Positions 49,203 to 60,368 of a stretch of DNA of 64,000 nucleotides are shown here, piece after piece. Position numbers and translations under genes: made by a program. Below the pieces are notes generated by a model. The model was not told where the DNA came from. It worked only from the letters and a program-made list of their open reading frames with translations, and searched no databases. This DNA is from Nymphaea colorata (Eukaryota; Streptophyta; Magnoliopsida; Nymphaeales; Nymphaeaceae), in contig NC_045141.1 in assembly GCF_008831285.2 (NCBI RefSeq), positions 14,120,106 through 14,184,105 on the forward strand, given 5' to 3'. Every line of letters begins with the position of its first letter. The stretch's first letter is position 1.

Positions 49203-52200
49203 ACAAGAAGAAACTGAGGAGAAGAAGCCGTAGCCAAAATGGTTTGCACGGCCTCTATTTATAATCTCATTTTCAGAATTCTAAGAGTCTCCAATCGTGG
49301 AATCCTAGGAGATTTCACAAGCTCCAAGGACATTAATTACATCATAGAAACCTAAGAGACTTCACATATAACAAGGATATTAACTATAACATAGAATCCT
49401 AGGAGACTCTTCACATGTTACAAGGACATTAAATATTTTAACACATTCTACAAGGAGGTGGAATCCTAAGAGACTCCTCTTCAACGTGCTGGTGAAGGAT
49501 TTATATTTTAACAATAATCACTTATCATAGAAGAAACCGGCAACAAGAAGTTGGTGAAGAAGAACATCATGAGACCATTGATCTCCAACCAACTCAAAGT
49601 GGAGAAAACCTTAGGAGATCCACTAGAAATGTAAGACAACCCAATAGGTTTGTGTCTTATGAAACTTTTACTCCATCTCATAGAGCTAGAATTAATGCCA
49701 TTCACTCTCACTTTGAACCTTCTACTTTTAATGAAGCATCCAAATATATTGAGTGGAAGAATGCCATGTTAGAAGAATTGGATGCCTTGAGAAAAGCCCA
49801 AACTTGGGAAATACAAGATTTACCTATAGGGAAAAAGACTATTGGATGCAAGTGGGTATACAAGGTGAAAACTAAAAGTGATGGATCCCTAGAAAGGTAT
49901 AAAGCAAGGCTTGTTGCCAAAGGTTACACTCAAGAATATGGTATTGACTATGAGGAAACATTTGCCCCTGTAGCTAGAATGACTACTGTTAGGACCCTTA
50001 TTGCTTTAGCATCTGTTAAAAACTGGAATATCTATCAAATGGATGTTAAAAATGCCTTTTTAAATGGGGATCTTATGGAAGAGGTTTATATGGAAGTACC
50101 ACCAGGGTTGTCTGTTCCTCAAAGGAAAGTTCTTAGACTTAAGAAGGCTCTTTATGGCCTCAAACAAGCTCCTAAAGCTTGGTTTGACCGTTTTAATTCT
50201 GTTATTTCTGATTATGGGTTTCATTCTTGCTTAACTGACACTGCCTTGTTTGTTAAGTATACTACTGCAGGTATCATAATTCTTCTACTGTATGTTGATG
50301 ATATGATCATTACAGGTAGTGATAAGGAAGGTATTAAAGAATGTAAGAAATTACTACAAGAAACTTTTGAAATGAAAGATTTAGGTTTTCTAACATACTT
50401 CTTGGGTATTGAGGTTGCATACTCTACTAGAGGATATTTTTTGTCACAAACTAAGTTTGCTGCAGAGATCATTGCTAAATCAGGCATAACAGATGATAAG
50501 GTCACAGAAACTCCTGAAGCAGTAGGAAGCAAGATGAAGATTGATGATGGAGTTCCACTTGCCAATCCCACTCCTTACCGACAACTTGTGGGATCCTTGA
50601 TGTACCTTAGCATCATTCGGCCTGACATTGCTCATGCAGTTCATACTGTGAGTCAATTTCAACATGCTCCATCAACCGTTCATATGGGAGCTGTTCTTCG
50701 TATCATCAGATATATTAAGGGAACAATAAACAAGGGAGTATTTATGTCTTCCTCTTCCTCCTTGAACTTGATTGCTTATACTGATGCTGATTGGGGAGGA
50801 GATCCTAATGATAGACACTCAACTACTGGATTTTGTGTTTTTCTAGGAGAATCACTCATCTCATGGAAATGCAAAAAGCAACAGAAAGTCTCACTATCCT
50901 CTACTGAAGCTGAATATCGAGCCATGGCTTCTACAACTATGGAAATTGTCTGGCTTCGCCAAATGCTCCTTGATATGGGAATAAAGATAGAAGAACCCAC
51001 TGATTTATGCTGCGACAACAAGAGTTCTATCTACATTGCCAAGAATCAAACATTCCATGAACGAACAAAGCATATAGAAATGGACTGTCACTATGTTCGT
51101 GAAGAATTTTTGAAGAAGACTATCAAACTTCCATATGTCTCCTCCGAGTTCCAGCTGGCTTATTTCTTCACAAAGCCTCTATGTTCTCCCAGATTCAACT
51201 TTCTTTTAGATAAACTTTCGGTGATAGCACCGTAAGTTTAAGGGGGGGTGTTAAGAAATATGATTTCTTATTGTTGTTATCTCTTAATTAGGTATTATCT
51301 TAGTTAAGAGCTAGTTTAGGATTAGTTAGGAATTAGTTTAGGATTTAGTTTATTTCTTTCTTTTCTCTTTATTTTTTATTTTTTATTTTTTATTTTTATT
51401 TTTTTATTTTTTTATTATTTCTGCCAAACTAGCCGTTGGCAGTTCCAACAGCTCTATTAAGAGCTGTTGGAACTAGCCCAACGGCTAGTTTAGCTCATCT
51501 CTTCTTATTCTCTCTTATAAATATCCTTGTAACAGTCTTTGTAAAGCATAAGCTGTGTTTTACAGCCTTTATATTGTTTATTGAATGAGTATTACTCTTC
51601 TTCACTTGGCCTTAGTGCCTTTTTGGTATTATATGTATTCTTTGTGACTGTTATAGTCACTTTTCACATTTTTGACACCAAAAATTTTCTTTCATTTCTA
51701 TAATAGCGGAAGCAATATTGAGTCATGACCAGAACATAAGACATTGTTTTATTTCAATAATAAAATACTTGGACCCAACAAAAATAACCACAAATCCCCA
51801 AAACCGACGCAGTGCCCAGAATGCCAATGCCCGTCCATCACAAGACTGAGATCGTCGCTCCAAAGCCAAAATCTATCAAGGACTACCTGTAGATATAGAA
51901 AGAAGGGTCAGAATTCCTCTGAGTATGGAAAAATCCAGCCATGTGTGGAACACGGCCCATCAAAATAATATTTGGTTTTTGTAAAACAAATATCTTCAAA
52001 TCTTAACACATATTAGAGTAACGTCACATGCTCAGCAACAAAACGAGGTGTGCACAACCTCCCAAAATTTCGTAGGCTTCCAACCGTGGTCCTCTGACAA
52101 TGTCAAGGTCATCGTGCCGAGTAACAGAAATCCCCGTGGGCACTCACGGGCAGAACAGAACATCTCTTCACCAGGCGATCCAACGGATCGAGGGCACTTG

Positions 52201-55200
52201 AAGTGAAGCCTCCTGAGATATCCCAGATCGCCGCTGCAGCAGCATGGTCTCTCTAGGAACCCGGGTGGAGAGACCAGGAGTCTCGCTCCCAAACAGAAAC
52301 AGAACAGAATCCCGGGCCCTTGTGCCGCCAAATACCCAGTGGGCCCTCCAGTACAGCCAGAGGAGCGTGCGTCAACAGTGAGCTCAGACGCACCACTACC
52401 TCCCGGGACAAAACCGAACACTGGGCAAAATAGAAAGCTCGCACTCGCATAAACCATCGCACAAAGTCCACGTTTCGCCTTCGAATTTCAAAAGTGAGGG
52501 TTTGCCAATGCTAGACATCGTCTAGTACCTCTCACAGAAACCGCCCGCCCTCAGGCTCGGTTTTCTAAACAGAATAATTCAGCTATTTTAAATCCTAACT
52601 TAATAGCAATAGAGCAAAACTCATCGCATCTAGAAACCTCGATTAGCAATATTATAATCCTTATTTGAAACAATAAAATTTATATTTAAATTCTCAAAGG
52701 TGACTTTCCTCCTCTAATGGTTCCAAAGTTAATTTCAGAAAATCATATTTCTGAAATTTTAAACACCACAAAGAGCATCAAAAAGTAATATAACATATCA
52801 TTTCGTTTTTAATTTATAAAACCCCCTTTTTGTAATTTTTTAAGAATTCAGAAGGTACCAAAACGTGATTTCTTATTAAATGCATGGTTTTTGCTGAAAA
52901 TCACTTTCCTAAGCCTCTTTTTGAAGAGGTTTTCAGCAAAAACGTTGCGGCATGAACGCTTAAAAGTTATAACAGTTTTTTCGCAAATTTTGATAATAAG
53001 GTGGACCCGCTTTGTAATTTTTCATCATTGATATAAATTTGGCCCACGCTCATTTTTCTTCATTTCACGCCTGCGTTTTCTCTCTCCTCACGAGCGCCTC
53101 TTCCTCGTCTTCGTGTTCGTCCGGTGGTGGAGTCTCCACCGTGCTTCCATGACCAAAACCAGAGAGATCTCTCTCTGTCTCGCGCGAGATCGACTTTGGG
53201 TCTTCTGCTGCTATGCCCACCGGCCGTCTGACAGCTTCCGCCGCCGCCTCCTCAGCTGCTCCCCTTTTTCTCAGCACTGTCACCGTGAGAACGACGACTT
53301 CCCAGCTTTAACGGCGTCCTCACAGTCTCCCTCTCGCTGCAATAGTGAAGATCCGACAGGGAGAAGGGGACGACAGGAGGAGGACGCTGCGCTCCACCGA
53401 TACCCAGTGCCTCTCTGCCACAAGCGTGGGAAAGAAGGCTGGTTTTTTTTTTTTTTCAATTCAATTCAGTATTTAGCATGCTCTATCTATAGGAAATCAA
53501 AGGTAGCTAGAAACGAAGAACATTGGTATAGCATGCGCAGATCGACTAGTATAATATGCATATAAATCGCTATCCACCGGCAATCATCAGAAGATACAAG
53601 CTACATGAACCATTCATAACTGAAAATCCCATACCTCTGAAAATCTTGGCAACTTCTGCTTCTGGTTTCTTTCCAGCAGCCACTAGCCTCCGTTCCAACA
53701 AGAGAGCAAGAAGCGTTTCTCACCCTTTCTCTCTCTCTCTTTCTTTCTAATGTTGGACAAGCTCCTCTAAGCCTGCGGTAAAGAAAGTCCTTGCTGTAAA
53801 ATGTGGTTACATATGCCCTTATCCCTATCTTTTCCACAAATGTCTCCCTTTGATAAACTTGATAGTTGGAAAAGGATAAGGCAAGAAAATCGTGGGGCTT
53901 ACACTCCTAGAGCTTGGTTTGAAAGACTGAGGATAGTGATGAAGATTAATGGATACAAACAGGAAAATGGTGATCACACCCTATTCATTAAGCAGAGAAA
54001 TGGTTTGGTGAGTCTCCTTCTTGTATACGTTGATGATATGATTGTCACAGGTGACGATGAAGAAGAAAAAAAGAAGATGAAGGAGAGGTTAGCTGTTGAA
54101 TTTGATCTGAAAGATCTGGATAAACTAAGGTACTTTCTGGGGATAGAGATTGCTCGATCAGAGACAAGGCTTGTTATGAGCCAAAGGAAGTACACTCTGG
54201 ATCTCTTAAAGGAGACAGGTAAACTTGGATGTAGGCCCTTTCTAACTCCAATGGAGTCTGGTACGAAGATAAGCATCAAGACTGGCAACATCCTGGATGA
54301 GGAAGGAAAAGGTCGGTATCAAAGGTTGGTTGGTAAGCTCATCTATCTTACCCTCACTCGCCCTGATATCACCTATGCTGTGAATGTGTTGAGTCAGTTT
54401 ATGCATGCTCCTACTGATTGTCACTGGAAGAGTGAAGAAAGAGTGTTGGGGTATCTGAAAAATGACCCAGGGAAAGGATTACTGTATACTCAGCAAGACC
54501 AACTTAATATTGAAGGATACTCTGACGCAGATTGGGCAGGGTGCACTGATATTAGGAGGTCTACCACAGGGTACTGCATCTTTCTAGGGGATAACCTGGT
54601 TGTATGGAGAAGTAAAAGGCAGCAAGTTTGTTCTAGATCCAGTGCTGAGGCTGAATACAGGGCGGTTGCTATGGGAGTTACAGAAATGCTATGGTTGAAG
54701 ATCCTTCTAGCAGATATTGGAATTGAAATAGAAGAGAAGATGAAGATGTACTGCGACAACAAATCTGCGATTAACCTTGCAAATAATCTCGTCCTGCATG
54801 ACAGAACCAAACACGTGGAGATTGATCGCCACTTCATACGGGAACGCATTGATTCAAAGGAGTTGATTCTGCCTTATATGAAGTATGAAGATCAAATTGC
54901 AGATGTTTTAACCAAAGCCTTATGTACATCTCAATTTGAAAAAAATGTGAGCAAGCTTGGCATGTTTGACATGTATGCCAAGCTTGAGGGGGAGTGTTAG
55001 AATATCTTGTGTAAGGGAACCGAGAGTGGCTCGGTACCCTAGGCGGGTTTCCCCCTTATAATCCCACTTAGTGTTGTGTTGTTGATTAAGTGGAATATAA
55101 TTTTCTCTCTCCTAGGGTTGCGGTTTTGCCCCTAGGTCAGAGCTTCTCCGTGGTTTTTCACCTCTTCTTGAGGTTTTCCACGTATATCGTGTGTTTCTTC

Positions 55201-58200
55201 TCTTTTCCTCTCTTCCGTTGCATATTTCTACAATATCTAATGCAATAAGATCCAGGTATGGTATTGACTAAGTGCCTGGGTTGGAAGAAAGACCACGATG
55301 ATGTGGAAACTTCGACTGTCAAGGCCAAATCTTCGTGGAAACTTCGACTGTCAAGGCCAAATCTTGATTATGTTCCACAAAATATCACTATGGAAAACGT
55401 AACTCTAATTATTTATCAGGCATGAACCAGTTTTTTCATGTTCTCAGTTGAACCTGAGAAAGCACTTGTTTCTCTCATGAAAATCAGAAAGATCTGGATC
55501 AAGGTCATCCATTGTCATTTACTATTCAAATTAGTGAGACACCAATAACAACGGGTGTTTGATGGGAATTCCATTCCAGAGAATAGTCATATAGAGATGG
55601 TAGAAATACTAGCGTCTAACACTAAAAAAATTGCAGCCAAGTCAATATCCTCCAATTTGGGCTCCCTAACATGCTTTAACATGTCCTAACATTCTTTTTT
55701 TCAATTATATAACTGGGCTTTGAGTGAAGAAGAATATTTCATTGATGTTGTGTCTATAGGGGAAAAAAACAGAAAAGTAATGTTGTTAGAGTCATAGAGA
55801 CAAGATACCTAAAGTAAGTAGGCAGCCAAGAGAGACAAGTATAGTGACCCCAGCTCCCACAAAAATGAGCATATATCATCGCCCACACTGCATGGCTTTT
55901 GAAGAATGCTTTCCAAGGTATGTCCTACAAATCAGATAAATCAATCCCATAGACAATCACAGAAACATTGGAGAGATCATGTAAAAAGAACTCCTGCATA
56001 AGTCATGAGACATGGTTTGCCGTAATCTTAATACCTTCAAAATAAAAAATTATTGATCAAACAAAACATTAGATTGAGTTCATACAAATGAGGACACCTT
56101 AATGTTAGAAAAAAATTGTCATCTCAGTACCTCATAACAAGCACACATGCATGCTGTTTTCTCTGTGCATGTGTGTGTGCCTATATATATAGTCTCATTT
56201 TCTTGTACAGGAACCCAAGAAGTTTGCTTTGCATGGTCAAAATCTCAAAAAAGCCAAAACTATCTTGATAGCCCTAATTCAGATATCTCAATCCCATGGG
56301 AACATTTTAAAACTTGAACCAAAACTCAAATAAGGATAGATTGATTCCATGAGAGCAAGTGAATTCAGATACCTTTAATGACAGGCTTAACTGGGACAGA
56401 GAAGCATCCCAAGATTTTTTCTCTGCAGAAGATGCCAGGGGCACGCCATTGGTATTCATATTTCTTTTTTCTGCAAAACCAATATGTTCTGGCTTCAAGG
56501 ACATAAACATTTGAACAAAACAGCATTTATGCGGTCAAAATCCAGAACATTAGAAAGCTGAAAAAGAAGTGTAGGGACTTTCATTATGGATTTGAACTAT
56601 AGATAGTGATACACATGCATAATTGGCCTTGCTGTAAGGTAACTGCCATCAGGGAAGTCATGTTCATTAACCCAATTATGTTCCACGCCATCAGGGAAGT
56701 CATGTTCATTAACCCAATTATGTTTCACGTATGTTACATAATTGCATGAAGATAGCATGTAGCCACAAACCTTTGAAGCATATAATTTTAACTATTAAAA
56801 GAATTAATAAATAAATGGGTAGGAAGCGTCTGATCCTCCCTGCATCCAAAACAGACAGGAAAAAATTCTTGTTCAGCCTCCCAAAAATATTTACTGAAAT
56901 TCAAATCTCTGATATGCAACCAGCTCACACCAACCAATCGAGGTTCTCCTTTCACAAAAGAAGATTACTGCTGACTTTTCTCCCAGGATTGATACTGATG
57001 TAGAAAATCACAATTGACAAATGACAGTCTCTCCAGGTCTTTCAGAGCAGCCATCTTTCGAAGCTGCTAACTTCTTGTTGAGAAAATGATTTATCAAAAA
57101 AGGTCTCTTCATATTAGTGATTCTTGGTGCAACTCCTTGTTAAGTAAAAAATTTTCACTAGGTCTCTTCATATTGTCAATTTTCACTGTCCAAAGAAGTA
57201 TGCAGTAAATCCTAAGCAGACATCAGCCAGTAGCGTCCAGATATTTCTCTTCATTGAGAATTTTGGATCCAATTTTTCTAGATGCTGCCAGTTTACTTCT
57301 ATCAGAAATTCAATCTTTTTTCTGATGCATTACATCCCTTACAAGACCAAGTTTCCATTGCCAATAGTGAAATCAATACTAAGAAAATGACGTGCAAGGT
57401 TTTGTGCATTTTCCAAGATTTCCAATATTTGGCCCATGGTAAAGGTGAAAACAGTACAAGAAACTGACATATTAAATGTAACTCTCTGCAATCATAGACT
57501 TCCTAATATCCTATTTAACAGAGAGACCACCAGCCCACATTGAATATTTGGCTCCGTTTTGAGGAATTATGAAATCCATAAATTGGCATTAGAATAATTG
57601 GCAATTTTCTTTCTTATTTGGAGAAACTTCACTAATCAGGCATGATGTATTTCTAATGCAAGATTGTTTGGAACAGGAAAGGTACCAAAAAATAAACTTG
57701 ATAACCAGAAAATGATATTACATAAGGTTTCAGTTTTTTTTTTTTTATGTTAGGTCATGGTTACAGGAAAATATCTAATGCTTTTCTGTTGCTTCCGAAT
57801 CTTCCAACCATTTGAAGACCAACATCTATTTTGGATTAGCTGAAAGTCCAATTTTTGAAATAACAACTTGCATGGTTAACACCATAAACGGTTTTTAACT
57901 TGGAATGCCACTTTTCTAGAGTATCTATATGTTTAAAAGTTCTTCCTCGTGCCATATGACGCCTATATGGAAGAATACCAGAATATGGTAGCTATATTAA
58001 AGCATGCTGCAGACAACATCAATTATTATAATGTGAACATTTTCAAAGATGTTCTGCAATCCCAGACAAGATTTTCTCAAACTCGGGTTGATCATTCTTT
58101 ACTGAGGCATAGGAGTGATTCTCATAAGCCTCAGTTTTTTTATTGTTGCTACTTGCTACGTTGTTTCTCTTAATGCAGCAAAAAACAACAAATACACAAA

Positions 58201-59320
58201 ATTGGACAGGACCATCATTTCATCAGCGACAAGAATGAAAAAGTAAGAATGGGATTTCATATTTATGTTTGAACATTGTCAGCTGACGGACTTTTCTTTG
58301 TCTTTGTCAAAACTATGAAATGCTATACATTTTTCTGAAACCATGTAGAAATTAGGAGCAGCACCAGCACAAGAATGATGCTACTTTTGTAGGCATCCAC
58401 TTTTCCCTCTTGAGAAATGTCACATTATTATATGTAGATTCCTGAACAGCATTTAACTAGTAAAAAATGTAGTCGTATCTCACAATTAAACTCTTTATAA
58501 GTTGTAAGTTGAAAAATTGGATATTAAGAACAAAAGCTCATAAAAGTAAGTTATCACATATGGAAATCAGAAACAAAATTAGCAATGCTCATGCATGCAG
58601 CAGGAACTTGCATACATGTAAAGATAAAGATGGCCTACTATTAGATCAGAAATTGCAATCAATTGTATGGATTATATTCTTACCTGTTAACAAGTGTTCG
58701 TGAGGTGATGATTGGACTTCATCTAGAAACTGAAAGCCTATGCACCTATTCAATCACATGTAACATTTTCTTAATAGGACACCAAAAATGCTGATGATAT
58801 TTCATGTCACACAAACATATATGTACACATATTCTGAGAGAGAGAGAAGAAAACCACCAATTTTTCTAGTTTTGCGAGAGATTATCCAAATGGAGATGTG
58901 TGTTCTTATTGCACTATTTCAGTTGTCCCTCAATGCAAAACTCTAGATTACCTCTCCCTTGTCCCTATTTGTCCGGTTTCACAGCAAGGCACACAAAACC
59001 CAATTGAACTCTAGAACTCTAATTTGGAGGCTCTAAGCCAACTTATTACGCAGGTATGAAGAGCTCATCTTAGCATAGATGACTACATTAATGACAACAA
59101 TGCATAAACAAATGAAAGTCATAACTGTTAGATTATATGAAAATGTTAGGACTTAGGAGTTAGGATTGTATGTAAGTATATTATATTATTATGTATTTAT
59201 TCATATGTATCAGTGAATAAACATATAATATATAATATATATATAGGTTTATTTTGCAAAACTTTTTTCTGTAAAATTCTTTTTTTTTTTTGCTAGCTAG
59301 CTAGCTCATTCAAATTTCCT

Positions 59321-59377
<57 letters not shown>

Positions 59378-60337
59378 TTGTATGTATTTTTCTGTTTTTC
59401 TTTTCTGTTTTCTGTATTTTTTTACTGTTTGGTAGTTTGAAATAGCTGTTGGCTATGTCCCAACAGCTAGAAACTAGTCATTGGGAGCAGCCCCAGCCGC
59501 TGGTTTCTTCTCTTCTACTTTTTGAGTCTCTCCCTATATATATATGGGACAATTCCCTTATTTTGTAGTGGTGTGAGCCAGTTTTTATTAGGTTTGACAG
59601 AAATATAATTGTTTTCCAGAGTTTGATTCTGGTTTTTTACTAGATGTGCAGAATTACTGTTTTGCCCTTCTTAGGGATGTGTGCCTATTTTGTGATTATT
59701 TAGGGCCTGATTTATGATAACCAATCAAATGCTCATTTTTTTACTCCAACAGTTCAACTTGTTAGGAGTTAAGACTACAGACATTTTCAAGTCACTTTGA
59801 AATTGCATATGTTTGTTTCTTGATAAAGTGACATTCTTGAAATGATAAACTTTACCAACAGAAATAGCCATGGAGGAAAAGGTTATGCTTCTTCAAGAAG
59901 GCATTGTTTATTCTATGTGACTATTGACTAAGTTACGATTCATACGCAAGATTTCCCACTCATATGCAACCTTTATAGATTCCTCATGGACACTTTATGA
60001 AATATCTAATGTTTTTATAGTAAGATAGGCCTCATGTATTGACATCTAGTCTACATGCATATAGTCTTACAGTTTAGATACAGAAGTTAAAAAGCTACAA
60101 CCACTACAAGAGAAAATTAACAGAATACTATCTTAACCTCAACAAAATTCTGAACATATTTCAAAAAAATATCTAACCAAATGGCATCAATTACAGAAAA
60201 ACTTTAATACAATTGCAGGAATGAAATGATAGAATATATGTGTGTGTGTGTGTGTACATATATATAGCACAGAGGTACGGTTATGGGTGCAGAGTACTTT
60301 CAAAAAGTTTGGGTACAGGGACACGGCCGTATACAGT

Positions 60338-60368
<31 letters not shown>

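Larger units (their letters stand above)
44173..49513 (-). mobile_element. Element E: complete Ty1/Copia retrotransposon, 5341 bp, TSD ATAAT, innermost and youngest
   Basis: Coding is on the minus strand. The LTRs are 44173-44578 (406 bp, 3' LTR) and 49110-49513 (404 bp, 5' LTR). In element sense they begin TGTTAAAATATAAATCC and end ACATTTCTATCA. By eye they differ only in the number of AG units in one tract. ATAAT flanks both sides (44168-44172, 49514-49518). The primer-binding site TGGTATCAGAGC (49109-49098) abuts the 5' LTR. The purine tract GAGGGAGGG precedes the 3' LTR. The gag-pol frame is uninterrupted. Confidence 0.97.
40971..51668 (+). mobile_element. Element D: Ty1/Copia retrotransposon (5352 bp without insertion), TSD TTTTT, host of element E
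   Basis: The LTRs are 40971-41389 (419 bp) and 51249-51668 (420 bp), begin TGTTAAGAAATATG and end ACTTTTCACA. By eye they are identical except in a T/A-rich tract near position 120-180 of the LTR. TTTTT flanks the element (40966-40970, 51669-51673) and belongs to the element C LTR. The primer-binding site TGGTATCAGAGC starts at 41390, and a G-rich polypurine tract ends at 51248. Element E sits inside the coding region. Near-identical LTRs show a young insertion. Confidence 0.96.
33949..53903 (-). mobile_element. Element C: Ty3/Gypsy retrotransposon (9252 bp without insertions), chromovirus-like, TSD CTCCT
   Basis: Coding is on the minus strand. The LTRs are 2248 bp: the 3' LTR at 33949-36196, and the 5' LTR in two pieces (40953-40970 and 51674-53903) because element D jumped into it. 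CTCCT flanks the element (33944-33948, 53904-53908). Element-sense LTRs begin TGTAAGCCCC and end GGGTCGTGACA. By eye about 15 substitutions separate the two LTRs. The polypurine tract AGGGGGGAAGAA abuts 36197. The primer-binding site reads TGGTATCAGAAC (40948-40937), one base off the usual TGGTATCAGAGC. Pol order (RT, RNase H, integrase last) defines Gypsy. A chromodomain-like C-terminus and long LTRs suggest the Tekay/Del lineage. Confidence 0.95.
30163..55232 (+). mobile_element. Element B: Ty1/Copia retrotransposon (5110 bp without insertions), split by Gypsy element C; TSD ATATC
   Basis: The LTRs are 30163-30398 (236 bp) and 54995-55232 (238 bp), begin TGTTAGAATATC and end TATTTCTACA. ATATC flanks both sides (30158-30162, 55233-55237). 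The LTRs differ by about two substitutions and a 2-bp indel. The primer-binding site TGGTATCAGAGC starts at 30399, and the polypurine tract GAGGGGGAG precedes 54995. The polyprotein is decayed and is interrupted at 33948 by element C, continuing at 53909. It is the oldest layer of the nest by position. Confidence 0.95.
24244..55808 (-). other. 31,565-bp transporter intron filled by nested LTR retrotransposons
   Basis: The donor GTATC at 55808 follows the exon ending LPTYF-AG, and the acceptor AG at 24245-24244 precedes T-GAA-GAG-CTG. The split Ser codon (AG|T) is restored exactly. Elements A and B, with their target duplications, account for about 30.2 kb, leaving roughly 1.4 kb of original intron. 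A and B are antisense to the gene; C and E are sense to it. Confidence 0.9.

Noticed and set aside
48890-49249. Upstream extension of the element E polyprotein into the 5' LTR (about 120 codons)
   Set aside because: Its first ATG lies next to the LTR TATA box, so upstream of the likely transcription start, and includes the SLSLSL reading of the AG tract; Gag homology begins at 48889.
51744-51968. 74-codon frame identical to one at 34037-34261
   Set aside because: Both copies are in the element C LTRs.
30163-55232. A single 25-kb novel element bounded by the 236/238-bp repeats
   Set aside because: The inside resolves exactly into four known-type retrotransposons with their own target duplications.
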